Assembly (NCBI RefSeq): GCF_017939745.1 | Contig: NZ_JAGKQQ010000001.1 | Location: 6,153,299 to 6,217,298 of the forward strand | DNA: 64,000 nt | Direction of reading: 5' to 3' | DNA from: Gemmata palustris | Lineage (GTDB): Bacteria > Planctomycetota > Planctomycetia > Gemmatales > Gemmataceae | In this document: in pieces, positions 19,114 through 28,121 of the stretch | Position numbering within the stretch: position 1 is the stretch's first letter | Layout: every line of letters starts with the position of its first letter | Position numbers and translations under genes: made by a program | The notes under the pieces: generated by a model | Databases searched by the model: none | Told to the model about the DNA's origin: nothing | What the model saw: the letters and a program-made list of their open reading frames with translations, nothing else

Positions 19114-22059
19114 ATGTCCCTCTCTCGCTCTCGCGCCCGAAGGCCGCGGTTCCCGTGGCTACTCGCACTCATTTGTGCCCTCCCGATCGGGCTCCTCGGC
19201 GCGGCCCCCACGAGCCCGTTCGTGCTCTTTGGCGCGGGGTGGGAACCGTTTTTGTTTCTCACCTCCGATACTTACGGGCTGGGCGAAAAGCTCGGATTAC
19301 TCGGCTGCCTTGTCGTCGCCGTGTGCGGCCTGGGCTACGCCGCGTGGCTCATGAAACAGGTGTACGCGGCCGACACCGGTACCCCCGCGATGCAGAAAGT
19401 CGCGCAGGCCGTGCGCGAGGGTGCGAACGCCTATCTGCGACGGCAATTCACCGTCGTCGGCGTGCTCATTGTGCTGCTCACTGGTGTCATCATCGTGTCG
19501 AAGTGGCCGTGGCACGTCGAGCCCGGGGCGCACTCCGCGGGTGAACTAAAGACGATCGCGGTCGGGCGCGGGATCGCGTTCCTGATAGGCGCCCTGTTTT
19601 CCGCGGCGGTGGGCTTCACGGGTATGCGGCTCGCGACCGCGGGCAACCTGCGCGTTGCGGCGGCGGCCCGCACGAACTTCGGCAGCGCGATGCGAATGGC
19701 GTACAAGACCGGTACCATCACCGGCATGTTCACCTGCGGGTTGGGGCTGCTCGGCGGCGCGATCATCCTGCTCGTGTTCGGCGAACTCGCCTACGAGATC
19801 CTCATCGGCTACGGCTTCGGTGGGTCGCTGCTGGCGCTGTTCATGCGCGTCGGCGGCGGCATCTACACGAAGGCCGCGGACGTGGGGGCCGACCTCGTCG
19901 GGAAGGTGGAACAGGCCATCGCGGAAGACGACCCGCGGAACGCGGCTACCATCGCCGATAACGTGGGCGATAACGTCGGCGACTGCGCGGGGATGGCGTC
20001 GGACGTGTTCGAGAGCTACTCGGTCACGCTGGTCGCGTCGGTCATGCTCGGGTACGCGGCATTCGGTTACAAGGGGATGATCTTCCCGATTCTGGTCCAG
20101 GCCGTCGGCGTGGTCGCGAGCATCATCAGCACGTCGATGGTCGGGGCCGGAATCACGACCGGTAACAGTTCCATCGCGATGGGTTCCATCAACCGCGGGT
20201 TCTGGCGCAGCGCCATCATCAGCACCATCGGTTTCATGCTCTTCGGCCTCATCTACCTCCGATTCGATGCGGCCTACATCGTCGAGCGCGGCATCGACAA
20301 GGGCATGTACCAGGAACTGTACGACAACCTGGACGTGCGCAAGGAAATGAACCTGACGCACACCGGTCAGCACACCGTTGCGGACCAGGTGAAGGAACTG
20401 CGCGACCTGCGGAACGGACCGGAGCGGAACTCCGAGAAGACGGTGAAGTTGGAAGAGGAGGTCGAAAAATACCGGGCCGCGGCACTGGAGGCGTGGCGCA
20501 AACTCGACGCCGCGAAGAAAGCCGAATTCGCCGACCGAAAGGTCCACATCGCTGCGGCCAGCCGAGATCACGAGAAGACACTCGTTGCGGAACTCAAGAA
20601 CCGCGGCGTGAACCAAGACGGCGAGAACCGGGGCACAGCCACGCTGCTCGAACTATCGCAATCGCGCTACCACGTACCACTCAAGCCGGGGCTGAACCTG
20701 TCGATCGCGTGGTGCTGCCTCATCGGTATCGTGCTCGCGGTCGCGCTCAACAAATGCACCGAATACTGGACCAGCACCGAGTACAGCCCGGTGCGCGAAG
20801 TCGTGCGGGCGAGCAGCACCGGCCACGCGACCAACATCATTTCCGGTCTGGCGCTCGGACTCGAAAGCTCGGTGTGGGCGGTCCTCATCATTTCGGGCGC
20901 GATCCTCGGCGCCGTCGCGGTCTGCAACGATGCGCAGAACCTCCTCTACATGGCGTTCGGGGTCGCGATGTGCGGCATCGGGATGCTCACGCTCACCGGC
21001 GACACGATCAGCATGGACGTATTCGGGCCGATCGCGGACAACGCGAACGGCATCGGCGAAATGGCGTTCAACCGCAACGCGGACGGCAAAGACCTGAAGC
21101 CCGGCGACGCCGGCTACATGACCGAAGCCGAAAACACCGCGGCGCGGAAAATCCTCGCGGACCTCGATGCGGTCGGCAACACCACGAAGGCCATCACGAA
21201 GGGCGTCGCGATCGGCTCGGCGGTCATCGCGGCCGTGTCGCTGTTCGCCAGTTTCATCGCAGTGCTCGTGACCGGCAGTGAAGAGAAGATCGGCCAGTTA
21301 CTCATCGGCGACTTCACCGCGGGCGCATCAAAACTGACCGTCGCCGAGCCGCTCGTGTTCATCGGCATGCTGATCGGCGGCGCGGTGCCGTTCTTGTTCA
21401 GTGCCATGACGATTCGCGCCGTTGGTCGGGCCGCGTACCTCATCGTGTTCGAGTGCCGCAAACAGTTCCGCGACCCGGAAATCATGGCGGGCACGAAGAC
21501 GCCCGACTACGGGCGCGTGGTAGACATCTGCACGAGCACGGCTCAGCACGAGCTGATCGGCCCCGGCCTGCTCGCGATCGGCACGCCGCTCGTGGTCGGG
21601 TTCCTGCTCGGGCCGTTCGCGCTCGGCGGGTTCCTGGCCGGGATGATTCTCAGCGGCCAGCTCATGGCGGTGTTCATGTCGAACGCCGGCGGCTCGTGGG
21701 ACAACGCCAAGAAAATGATCGAGGACGAACCGAAGGACAAGGAGCGGAACACCGGTAAGGGCAGCGAGAAGCACAAGGCGAGCGTGACCGGCGACACGGT
21801 GGGCGACCCGCTCAAGGACACGTCCGGTCCCGCGATCAACCCGCTCATCAAAGTGATGAACATGGTGAGCCTGTTGGCACTGCCCCTGGTGATCCTGCAC
21901 AACGTGAAGGACGGGACCGGCAACGTGGTCATCGGTCTTACGGTCGCGGTTGTGGCGGGTTTGGCCGTCGCGTGGGCGTGGTGGCAGTCGAAGAAAGACA
22001 CCACCGCAATGAACGCGATGGACCAAGCGCCCCCAGCGCCGACCGGCGACGGAAAGTGA
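19114..22059 (+). CDS. hppA: Membrane-bound proton-pumping pyrophosphatase
   Basis: 981 residues from ATG 19114; the frame is open upstream but this start fits the membrane-protein N-terminus. It couples PPi hydrolysis to H+ transport. Signature segments are DVGADLVGKVEQ, EDDPRNAATIADNVGDNVGD and CAGMASDVFESY, plus many transmembrane helices. In GNTTKAITKG the Lys (about residue 692) is at the position where K+-independent H+-PPases have Lys and K+-dependent ones have Ala, so this is predicted to be K+-independent. Usual length is 650-800. A charged, coiled-coil-like loop of about 140 residues (about 382-525) lies between two helices, and there is a longer N-terminal segment. A CRP-like site precedes it. 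Confidence 0.95.
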   Translation: MSLSRSRARRPRFPWLLALICALPIGLLGAAPTSPFVLFGAGWEPFLFLTSDTYGLGEKLGLLGCLVVAVCGLGYAAWLMKQVYAADTGTPAMQKVAQAVREGANAYLRRQFTVVGVLIVLLTGVIIVSKWPWHVEPGAHSAGELKTIAVGRGIAFLIGALFSAAVGFTGMRLATAGNLRVAAAARTNFGSAMRMAYKTGTITGMFTCGLGLLGGAIILLVFGELAYEILIGYGFGGSLLALFMRVGGGIYTKAADVGADLVGKVEQAIAEDDPRNAATIADNVGDNVGDCAGMASDVFESYSVTLVASVMLGYAAFGYKGMIFPILVQAVGVVASIISTSMVGAGITTGNSSIAMGSINRGFWRSAIISTIGFMLFGLIYLRFDAAYIVERGIDKGMYQELYDNLDVRKEMNLTHTGQHTVADQVKELRDLRNGPERNSEKTVKLEEEVEKYRAAALEAWRKLDAAKKAEFADRKVHIAAASRDHEKTLVAELKNRGVNQDGENRGTATLLELSQSRYHVPLKPGLNLSIAWCCLIGIVLAVALNKCTEYWTSTEYSPVREVVRASSTGHATNIISGLALGLESSVWAVLIISGAILGAVAVCNDAQNLLYMAFGVAMCGIGMLTLTGDTISMDVFGPIADNANGIGEMAFNRNADGKDLKPGDAGYMTEAENTAARKILADLDAVGNTTKAITKGVAIGSAVIAAVSLFASFIAVLVTGSEEKIGQLLIGDFTAGASKLTVAEPLVFIGMLIGGAVPFLFSAMTIRAVGRAAYLIVFECRKQFRDPEIMAGTKTPDYGRVVDICTSTAQHELIGPGLLAIGTPLVVGFLLGPFALGGFLAGMILSGQLMAVFMSNAGGSWDNAKKMIEDEPKDKERNTGKGSEKHKASVTGDTVGDPLKDTSGPAINPLIKVMNMVSLLALPLVILHNVKDGTGNVVIGLTVAVVAGLAVAWAWWQSKKDTTAMNAMDQAPPAPTGDGK

Positions 22060-22077
22060 TACGCGAAGCGCCCGAAC

Positions 22078-22151
22078 GAGTTCGGACCGGCTAATGGGAT
22101 GCGACAGGATCGGGCACCGATCTTGTTTGGCCCGTTAGCCGGTCCGAACTC
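22078..22151. repeat. Long inverted repeat with nested hairpin between hppA and cstA
   Basis: The arms 22078-22098 and 22131-22151 pair over 21 bp, with one G-U. The 32-nt loop contains a second stem, GATCGG with CCGATC, followed by TTGTTT, which alone looks like a terminator. It may end hppA transcription or shape the cstA leader. Confidence 0.75.
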
Positions 22152-22219
22152 TTCGTGTTTCCGGTCAAACCGCCGCGTGATAGGCTATTCGCGTCTCCCA
22201 CTCCCACACGCGGCACCAC

Positions 22220-24574
22220 ATGGACCTGTTCGCTATTACGCTGTACTCGCGCGACCCCGGTTCCGGGCGCCTGCTCCTGCACGCGATGCCGGTGATGGTC
22301 GTCGTGCTTTGCTGTCTCGCCATTGCTTACCGCTATTACTCCGCGTTCCTCGCGGCGAAGGTCGCGGTACTCGACGATTCGCGCGTCACGCCCGCGAACC
22401 GGCTCAACGACGGCCAGAACTACCACCCTACAAACAAATGGGTGCTGTTCGGCCACCACTTCGCGGCTATCTCCGGGGCCGGACCACTGATCGGTCCCGT
22501 ACTCGCCATCCAGTACGGCTTCGCGCCCGGGTTGGTGTGGCTGGTGATCGGCGTGTGCCTCGCGGGGGCCGTTCAGGACATGCTCGTGCTGGCCGCGAGC
22601 GTTCGGCGCGACGGGAAATCGATTGCCGAAATCGCGCGCCACGAACTCGGGTACCCGGCCGCGATCATCGCATCGGTCGCGATCCTGTTCATCGTGGTGA
22701 TTGCGCTCGCCGGTTTGGGCATTGTGGTGGTGAAGGCACTCGGCGGCGAAGAGGTGAAGTTACCCGCCGAAACTCGGGTGATACTACCGCAAATTGGTGA
22801 ATCCGCAAAGGAAATTGAAACAACTGGAACCAGCGTAACGCTGCAATTCCCGCCGGGTTGCACACTACTTTACGAGCCGGCGAATGCACAACGAACCGTG
22901 CGCTCAGAAGCATTCCGCGTGCGCTGCCCTCAACCACCTTCCGTGAACCGAGTTCATGAAGGTCGATTGATGATCGAGCCTTTTGGGGACCGCAAAACGA
23001 TATTTCGTAACGAAATTCCCGCGGTGTATACACTCCCCGCGGGTTCAACTCAACTCGTGCCCGGCTCATCGTGGGGCACGTTCACCATCGCGTGTACGAT
23101 CCCGATCGCGCTGCTGGTCGGGCTGTGGATGTACCGCATCCGACCGGGGCGCGTGGTCGAGGCGTCGCTCATCGGCGGGTTCCTTACACTCGCGGCAGTT
23201 GTGGCCGGGAACTGGGTTCCCGGGTCGCCGCTCGAACGCTTCTTCTCTCTCACACGCGATCAGACCATCGTTACCCTGGGCGTCTACGGGTTCATCGCCG
23301 CAGTGCTCCCGGTGTGGCTGCTGCTCGGACCGCGCGACTACCTCTCCAGCTTCCTGAAGATCGGCACCGTCGGGTTGCTCATCGTGAGCGTGTGTGTCGC
23401 GAACCCGGCACTTCAGGCCCCGCCGATCAACGAAGTGTTCCTCAACGGCGGGCCGACGTTCCCGGGGCAGATCTTCCCGTTCGTGTTCATCTGCATCATG
23501 TGCGGCTCGATTAGCGGCTTCCACTCGCTGGTTTCCAGCGGCACGACGCCGAAAATGGTCGAGAAGGAATCGCACATCCGCACGATCGGATACGGCTCGA
23601 TGTTGATCGAAGGGTTGGTCGGCGTCACCGCGCTAATCGCTGCTGCGGCGCTGCCATCGGAGTTGTACTACGCGATCAACGTGCCCATCGACCGCGCGCC
23701 CGAGTACCAGAAGCAACTCGACGAGGTGTACGACAAGTACGGCGTGAAGGTGCCCCCGGAAGGAAAAGACCCGGCGCACGCGACCAATGTGGATTCACCG
23801 CAGCACCTCGATTTGGGTCAGGTGGAAGAAAAGGTCGGCGGCGAGTCACTGCGTGGGCGGACGGGCGGCGCGGTCACGCTCGCCGTGGGGATGTCCGTCA
23901 TCTTCGAGCAGGCGTTCAACTGGTTCGGTGTTACGGGCGAGTGGCTCCTGAAATACTGGTACCACTTCGCGATCATGTTCGAGGCGCTCTTTATTCTCAC
24001 GACGATTGATGCCGGGACGCGCATCGCGCGGTTCTTGCTCCAAGAAAGTGTGGGGCGCGTTTACGCTCCGATGGCCAAACAGAACTGGTTGCCCGGGGCG
24101 CTCTTCGCCAGCGCCGCGGTTACCGGCGGGTGGTGCTGGCTCGTGTGGACCGGCAGCGTCGATACCATCTGGCCCATGTTCGGCGTTGCCAACCAGTTGC
24201 TCGCGGTGCTGGCGCTCGCCCTGGTAACAACGTGGATGGTGAACAACGGGCGCGGAAAGTACGCGGCCGTCACGATCGTCCCGATGCTGTTCGTGACCAG
24301 CACCACGCTCACGGCTAGCGTGCAATTGGTCACGGGCCGGTTCGCGCAGTTGATCGAAACCGGGCGCGCAAAGGTGGCTGCCGGGGCGCCCGAGGTGGGG
24401 CAGAAAATGATCCTGACGGGCTACCTCAACACGGCACTCACCATCTTCGTCGTCACGTGCGTCGTCACGCTGCTGTTTTGGTCCGCGGCGCGCTGGCTGA
24501 CGGTGTGGCTGGGTTGGGGTAAACCCGGGAACGCCCCGAAAGCCAGTTCCCCGAACCCGAACGGTGCAGCGTGA
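22220..24574 (+). CDS. cstA: Carbon starvation protein CstA (peptide/pyruvate transporter family)
   Basis: 784 residues, polytopic inner-membrane protein. Family segments are the N-terminal RYYSAFLAAKV, TPANRLNDGQNYHPTNKW, FGHHFAAISGAGPLIGPVLA and GFHSLVSSGTTPKM, then the later SVIFEQAF and TTIDAGTRIARF. In E. coli CstA the short loop VVKAL...SPWGTYTV joins two helices. Here the same point (about residues 172-280) carries about 105 extra, mainly polar and beta-like residues, in DNA that is less GC-rich than the rest. CstA imports peptides or pyruvate under carbon limitation. It stands after hppA and overlaps the next gene by GTGA. Confidence 0.95.
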   Translation: MDLFAITLYSRDPGSGRLLLHAMPVMVVVLCCLAIAYRYYSAFLAAKVAVLDDSRVTPANRLNDGQNYHPTNKWVLFGHHFAAISGAGPLIGPVLAIQYGFAPGLVWLVIGVCLAGAVQDMLVLAASVRRDGKSIAEIARHELGYPAAIIASVAILFIVVIALAGLGIVVVKALGGEEVKLPAETRVILPQIGESAKEIETTGTSVTLQFPPGCTLLYEPANAQRTVRSEAFRVRCPQPPSVNRVHEGRLMIEPFGDRKTIFRNEIPAVYTLPAGSTQLVPGSSWGTFTIACTIPIALLVGLWMYRIRPGRVVEASLIGGFLTLAAVVAGNWVPGSPLERFFSLTRDQTIVTLGVYGFIAAVLPVWLLLGPRDYLSSFLKIGTVGLLIVSVCVANPALQAPPINEVFLNGGPTFPGQIFPFVFICIMCGSISGFHSLVSSGTTPKMVEKESHIRTIGYGSMLIEGLVGVTALIAAAALPSELYYAINVPIDRAPEYQKQLDEVYDKYGVKVPPEGKDPAHATNVDSPQHLDLGQVEEKVGGESLRGRTGGAVTLAVGMSVIFEQAFNWFGVTGEWLLKYWYHFAIMFEALFILTTIDAGTRIARFLLQESVGRVYAPMAKQNWLPGALFASAAVTGGWCWLVWTGSVDTIWPMFGVANQLLAVLALALVTTWMVNNGRGKYAAVTIVPMLFVTSTTLTASVQLVTGRFAQLIETGRAKVAAGAPEVGQKMILTGYLNTALTIFVVTCVVTLLFWSAARWLTVWLGWGKPGNAPKASSPNPNGAA

Positions 24575-25020
24575 CGCGACACGCGCGAGAAACCATTTCG
24601 CTCGCGGTCGCGGCCGCACTGGGCGAAGCCGCGCTCGTCGCGTTCGTGACCACTGACTGGTCGGCGGTCGGGGCGAACGCGATGCTGTTTGCGTTCCTCG
24701 CAGGACCGCCCCTCTTTCTTGCCATGACCGCGTGGCGCCGGCGCACGCACCCGGCCCGATCGCGGCTCCTCTTCTTGGTAGCGGTCGCGGTCGCGGTCGG
24801 TGGTTTGGGCGTCCTCGGATTCGATCTCTACCGCTACAGCACGGACGCGCAGTTCCGCCGAACGCCCAACATGCACGGCCTGGTGGTGCCCATCGTTCAG
24901 TGGATCGTCATTCTGGCAATCTGGCTAGGACTAGTGATCCAGGAGAGTCGGGAAAAAAGAAACGCGAATAGGGTCACTACGAACGCCGGCCCCTCTGAAG
25001 TGAAGACAAAACACCTCTAA
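24571..25020 (+). CDS. Small multi-pass membrane protein, coupled to cstA
   Basis: 149 residues from GTG 24571, sharing GTGA with the cstA stop, so translation is likely coupled. Four predicted hydrophobic helices (about 10-28, 34-52, 65-83, 104-122) and a polar tail. No family recognised. Its position suggests an accessory subunit of, or co-expression with, CstA, but that is inference. The 3' end of the gene forms one arm of an 18-bp inverted repeat. Confidence 0.65.
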   Translation: MTRHARETISLAVAAALGEAALVAFVTTDWSAVGANAMLFAFLAGPPLFLAMTAWRRRTHPARSRLLFLVAVAVAVGGLGVLGFDLYRYSTDAQFRRTPNMHGLVVPIVQWIVILAIWLGLVIQESREKRNANRVTTNAGPSEVKTKHL

Positions 25021-25071
25021 CTCTTCGCCCCGGAGGGGCCGGCGTTCGTAGCACAGGGCGGAAGCCCTGTG
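24978..25071. repeat. Two adjacent hairpins after the cstA-linked gene
   Basis: A perfect 18-bp inverted repeat pairs 24978-24995 (inside the end of the coding region) with 25033-25050. It is followed at once by a second hairpin, CACAGGGC-GGAA-GCCCTGTG (25052-25071). There is no U-tract. The GC-rich modular form resembles dispersed REP-like sequences. Confidence 0.7.
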
Positions 25072-25189
25072 TCTTGGTCTTGGGTCTCTGGTTTTTGTTT
25101 CTTTCGCGCAAAACGCTTGACGTGGACCGCGCGCGATGGCATATCACGCGACTCATTCCGTGGGAACAATCCGCGTTGGGGGGCGTGTC

Positions 25190-25654
25190 ATGCGGCGAGT
25201 CGTGCTCGCGGTGGGGGTGCTGTGCGCGGTCGGGGTGACCGGGCGCAGCACGGCGCAATTTAACACAACGGCCGCGCCCAGCAGCGGCGGAACCACGATG
25301 CCGGGCCAAGTCGTCGGCGGGTACCGCGGTCAGGTGCTGCCGGTGGGTCAACAGAACCCGCAAGCCGCGCCGCAAGTGGGTCAACCGATCACCGCGAACG
25401 CGATGCAGCGGCCCTACGACCCGAACCGGCCCTACGACGCGCTGAAGGGCACGGGCATTGACCCAAAGGACGTGCTCGCACCGCTCGTCGGCGCGGACGG
25501 GAAACCCATCGCCACGCCGGACGCCCTGGACAAACTCTCGGAACGAATCAAGGCGTTCTTCATTAAGAACCCGCCGCCGCCGCGCCCGCCCTACACGCCC
25601 GGCATCACCCGCCGGGCGAAAGAACGCGCGTCCCAGATGTGGCGCCGGGATTGA
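25190..25654 (+). CDS. Secreted proline-rich hypothetical protein
   Basis: 154 residues from ATG 25190, chosen because MRRVVLAVGVLCAVGVTG makes a good signal peptide ending near TAQF; an in-frame start at 25136 adds a charged leader without purpose. The mature part is low-complexity (Gly/Pro/Gln), with PYDPNRPYDALKG, a short helical stretch (TPDALDKLSERIKAFF) and a basic tail after PPPPRPPYTPG. No known domain. Probably periplasmic or surface exposed. Confidence 0.7.
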   Translation: MRRVVLAVGVLCAVGVTGRSTAQFNTTAAPSSGGTTMPGQVVGGYRGQVLPVGQQNPQAAPQVGQPITANAMQRPYDPNRPYDALKGTGIDPKDVLAPLVGADGKPIATPDALDKLSERIKAFFIKNPPPPRPPYTPGITRRAKERASQMWRRD

Positions 25655-25696
25655 GTTCCGAGGTTGTTGGCGCGAAGTGCGCTGATTCCTTTGCAC

Positions 25697-26212
25697 TCAC
25701 TCCGTTAACTGGAACGAGTCCAAGAACGCGGTCGATTCGTTTGAGGCCGCGTAACTGTCGGTGCCGAGTACCGTTACTTGGTACAATCGCGCACCGACAA
25801 GGTAGATCCGGGCGCGAAGTGTTCCGACATTCGGCTCCGTGACGTCCGCCGAGAAGTCGCGCCCGGGGTATTTGCCCGCGAGTGTGGTGTTCGTCTCTGA
25901 CGCGAGTTTCCCGCCCACAGCTCGGATCATGTCGTCCTTTGCCGAATCCAAGTAGCGCGGAATCAGTTCCGGTGGCTCGTCGCCCTTCAGCGGGAGTTCC
26001 GTTACCGCGACCGTGCGCGCCCCGTCTGTCGTTACGACGGAGTAAACGACGGAGCGCCTCCCACCGACCGTCTTCTCAACGACCTTCGGTTCGCCGGCGA
26101 ACTGTGCCTGGAATTTGTCGCCCTTTGAGACGAACGCGGGCGGGTGCTGCTGGCAACCCGCGGCCAGCAACACGGTAGCGATAATCCCAAGGTGCAACCG
26201 AATTGCGAACAC
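25697..26212 (-). CDS. Lipoprotein of unknown function
   Basis: 171 residues from GTG 26212. The frame continues upstream to possible starts at 26254 (ATG) and 26287 (GTG), but only 26212 puts the lipobox LLAAGC at the usual 20 residues. The mature domain has the pattern FQAQFAGEPKVVEKTVGG...AVTELPL and ends ATRAFLD-like (ESTAFLDSFQLTE), which resembles small beta-rich domains seen in other planctomycete lipoproteins. Faces convergently the preceding secreted protein. Function unknown. Confidence 0.7.
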   Translation of the reverse strand: MFAIRLHLGIIATVLLAAGCQQHPPAFVSKGDKFQAQFAGEPKVVEKTVGGRRSVVYSVVTTDGARTVAVTELPLKGDEPPELIPRYLDSAKDDMIRAVGGKLASETNTTLAGKYPGRDFSADVTEPNVGTLRARIYLVGARLYQVTVLGTDSYAASNESTAFLDSFQLTE

Positions 26213-26320
26213 GGTATTCGCCCCCGTGCGGTGAACGATGCGCCGGGGCACCATAAACGCCCCACACCAACTACAGGTCGGCGTCACCTCACGCGCCTAA
26301 TTCTTTTCCACCGGATCGAC

Positions 26321-27970
26321 CTAGGGCATCTCGACTCTCTCGACCGACGAAAGGAACGCTTTGGGGAGCATCCGCAAATTGATCGTGGACCGCACCTTCA
26401 GCTCTTTCCCGCCGCTCACCGCGAGTGACATCGCGGAAATGAGTTTGTCTTCCTTACCGATCAGTTGCTCCACTTGACCCGGGGGGCCGCCGGCCTTCTC
26501 CACCAGTTTCATTATGCGGGCCGGGTTCACCACGATATCGAGCACCGGCGCCTCGGCCGCCTTCACCGCGAGCGCGTCCTTCATCACCGTGATCGCGTCC
26601 GGGCCGACGACCACGAACACGCCCTTCGGTGCGAACGCGAACGCGATGAGGCACTTGTCGCCGCCGAACGGCTTGTCGAACTCGACGAACCCGCCCCCGG
26701 GCACCTTATACGTGTGGATGTTGGTGGTGCCGGCCTTCGCCGCGTTCCACTTGAACCGCTCCTGTTCGTTCCCCGGCGCGTCCTTCTCGACGAACTTCTT
26801 GAACTCCTTTTCCAGCGCCGCGGTGTCCTCGAACGCGCCCGCCACAACCGCGCTGAAGTCCCCGTTCTTGTCCGGCCCGCGCACGGCGCCAACGATGTCC
26901 ACCTCGCCCGTCTTCACGGTACGAATCAGCCCCTTAAATATTTCGTCCGCGAACGCCTTGACTGAGTCGTTGGCGGGTACCAACTTCTGCCCCTCTTCGA
27001 GCGATTTCACAGCACCGGCCTTCAGTTCGTCGTTGAAAAACGGCAGGCGCGTTTTGAACCCCACAACCGTGTCCGGTGTGAGCAGATCGCCGAACTTGTT
27101 GCCGGTCGGTTTGAAGCCCGCGATTGCTTTCGATAGGGCGGAATCGGGCTTCCCGTTGAGTGTGGCTTCAACGCTCAGATCTGCGGTCGTTACGTCGACG
27201 TTGAGTCGCACCGCGGCCGTGTCCCCGCCACCGAGAAGGAGGACGTAGCGCCCGACCATCTTCTCGAATTCTTCGACCAGCGGCTTGAAAATCATCGCCT
27301 CTTGCGCGCCGATGCCGAAGGCCCCCCGACCGTTCCCGAAACCGCCCCCGCCGAACTCCTTTTTGATCTCCTCGACGTACTTCGGCAGAGCCAATTTCAC
27401 TTCGGGCGTGAGCCGATCGAAGTGAAATTTCCCGGCGAAGAGCGCCTGGTCCGCCGGATCGTAGAGTGTGTTGGCCGGGACGAGAACCTTGGCATCAAGG
27501 GCAGGCTCCGGTTTCAGCCCGTAGGAGATATAGGCGTACCGTTCACTGAACCGCATTCGGGCCTTGTACCGCGGGTCGAGCGGCGGGAGCTGGTACATTC
27601 CCTTGCCCAAGTCTTCGGGCTTCCCACTATTGAAGCGCTCACACAGCGCGAGGAAATCTTTCTCGTTGGTGACCGGGAACGCGATGACCGCCGTAATGTC
27701 TTCCGGCTTCGGAGCCAGCGTGACGTACCCCACGACCGGGCGCGTTAAGTCTAACCCGTTGAACCCCTTTTCGCCGAATCGGTCCTTGATCGAGTCGTTC
27801 AGAGCTTTGACCGCTTTTTCACCCCCGATGAGATCGGCCGCGGCGCGCAAGTCGTCGAGTACGCGATTGGCCGGCTGCGTTTGGAACGTGATCGGCGGGG
27901 CCGGGGGATCTGCGGGGAGGGCGACCGGCGCGACGAGCGCTGCGGCGGTCAGAACCAGTGCGTACCGCAT
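26321..27970 (-). CDS. Large secreted protein of unknown function
   Basis: 549 residues from ATG 27970, with GGAG 8 nt upstream; a TTG four codons earlier is less likely. Signal peptide MRYALVLTAAALVAPVALPA. The mature protein shows two related halves in which a 'PVVGYVTLAPKPEDITAV'-like or 'APKGVFVVVGPDAITVM'-like segment precedes lysine-rich helices, and a Gly-rich linker (FGGGGFGNGRGAFG) lies between. No catalytic motif. It resembles large paralogous exported families of planctomycetes. Divergent from hemF. Confidence 0.75.
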   Translation of the reverse strand: MRYALVLTAAALVAPVALPADPPAPPITFQTQPANRVLDDLRAAADLIGGEKAVKALNDSIKDRFGEKGFNGLDLTRPVVGYVTLAPKPEDITAVIAFPVTNEKDFLALCERFNSGKPEDLGKGMYQLPPLDPRYKARMRFSERYAYISYGLKPEPALDAKVLVPANTLYDPADQALFAGKFHFDRLTPEVKLALPKYVEEIKKEFGGGGFGNGRGAFGIGAQEAMIFKPLVEEFEKMVGRYVLLLGGGDTAAVRLNVDVTTADLSVEATLNGKPDSALSKAIAGFKPTGNKFGDLLTPDTVVGFKTRLPFFNDELKAGAVKSLEEGQKLVPANDSVKAFADEIFKGLIRTVKTGEVDIVGAVRGPDKNGDFSAVVAGAFEDTAALEKEFKKFVEKDAPGNEQERFKWNAAKAGTTNIHTYKVPGGGFVEFDKPFGGDKCLIAFAFAPKGVFVVVGPDAITVMKDALAVKAAEAPVLDIVVNPARIMKLVEKAGGPPGQVEQLIGKEDKLISAMSLAVSGGKELKVRSTINLRMLPKAFLSSVERVEMP

Positions 27971-28017
27971 GGGGTTCTCCAAACGTGTGATGTGACCGAA
28001 CCGGCTCCCTCAGAATA

Positions 28018-28051
28018 CGTGCCCCAGATGTCGTTTGCCATCCGGGGCACG
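28018..28051. promoter_or_regulatory. Inverted repeat between divergent genes
   Basis: 13-nt arms (28018-28030 and 28039-28051), identical except for one A-C mismatch, flank an 8-nt loop. They lie 48 nt from the minus-strand start and 71 nt from hemF. It could be an operator or a leader hairpin; there is no family match. Confidence 0.4.
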
Positions 28052-28121
28052 ATCAATTAGAACGCCCAACGGAGTGTATTCAACACCGGGGCTCGCGCTC
28101 CGGGTACCGGCAGAGCCTCAC

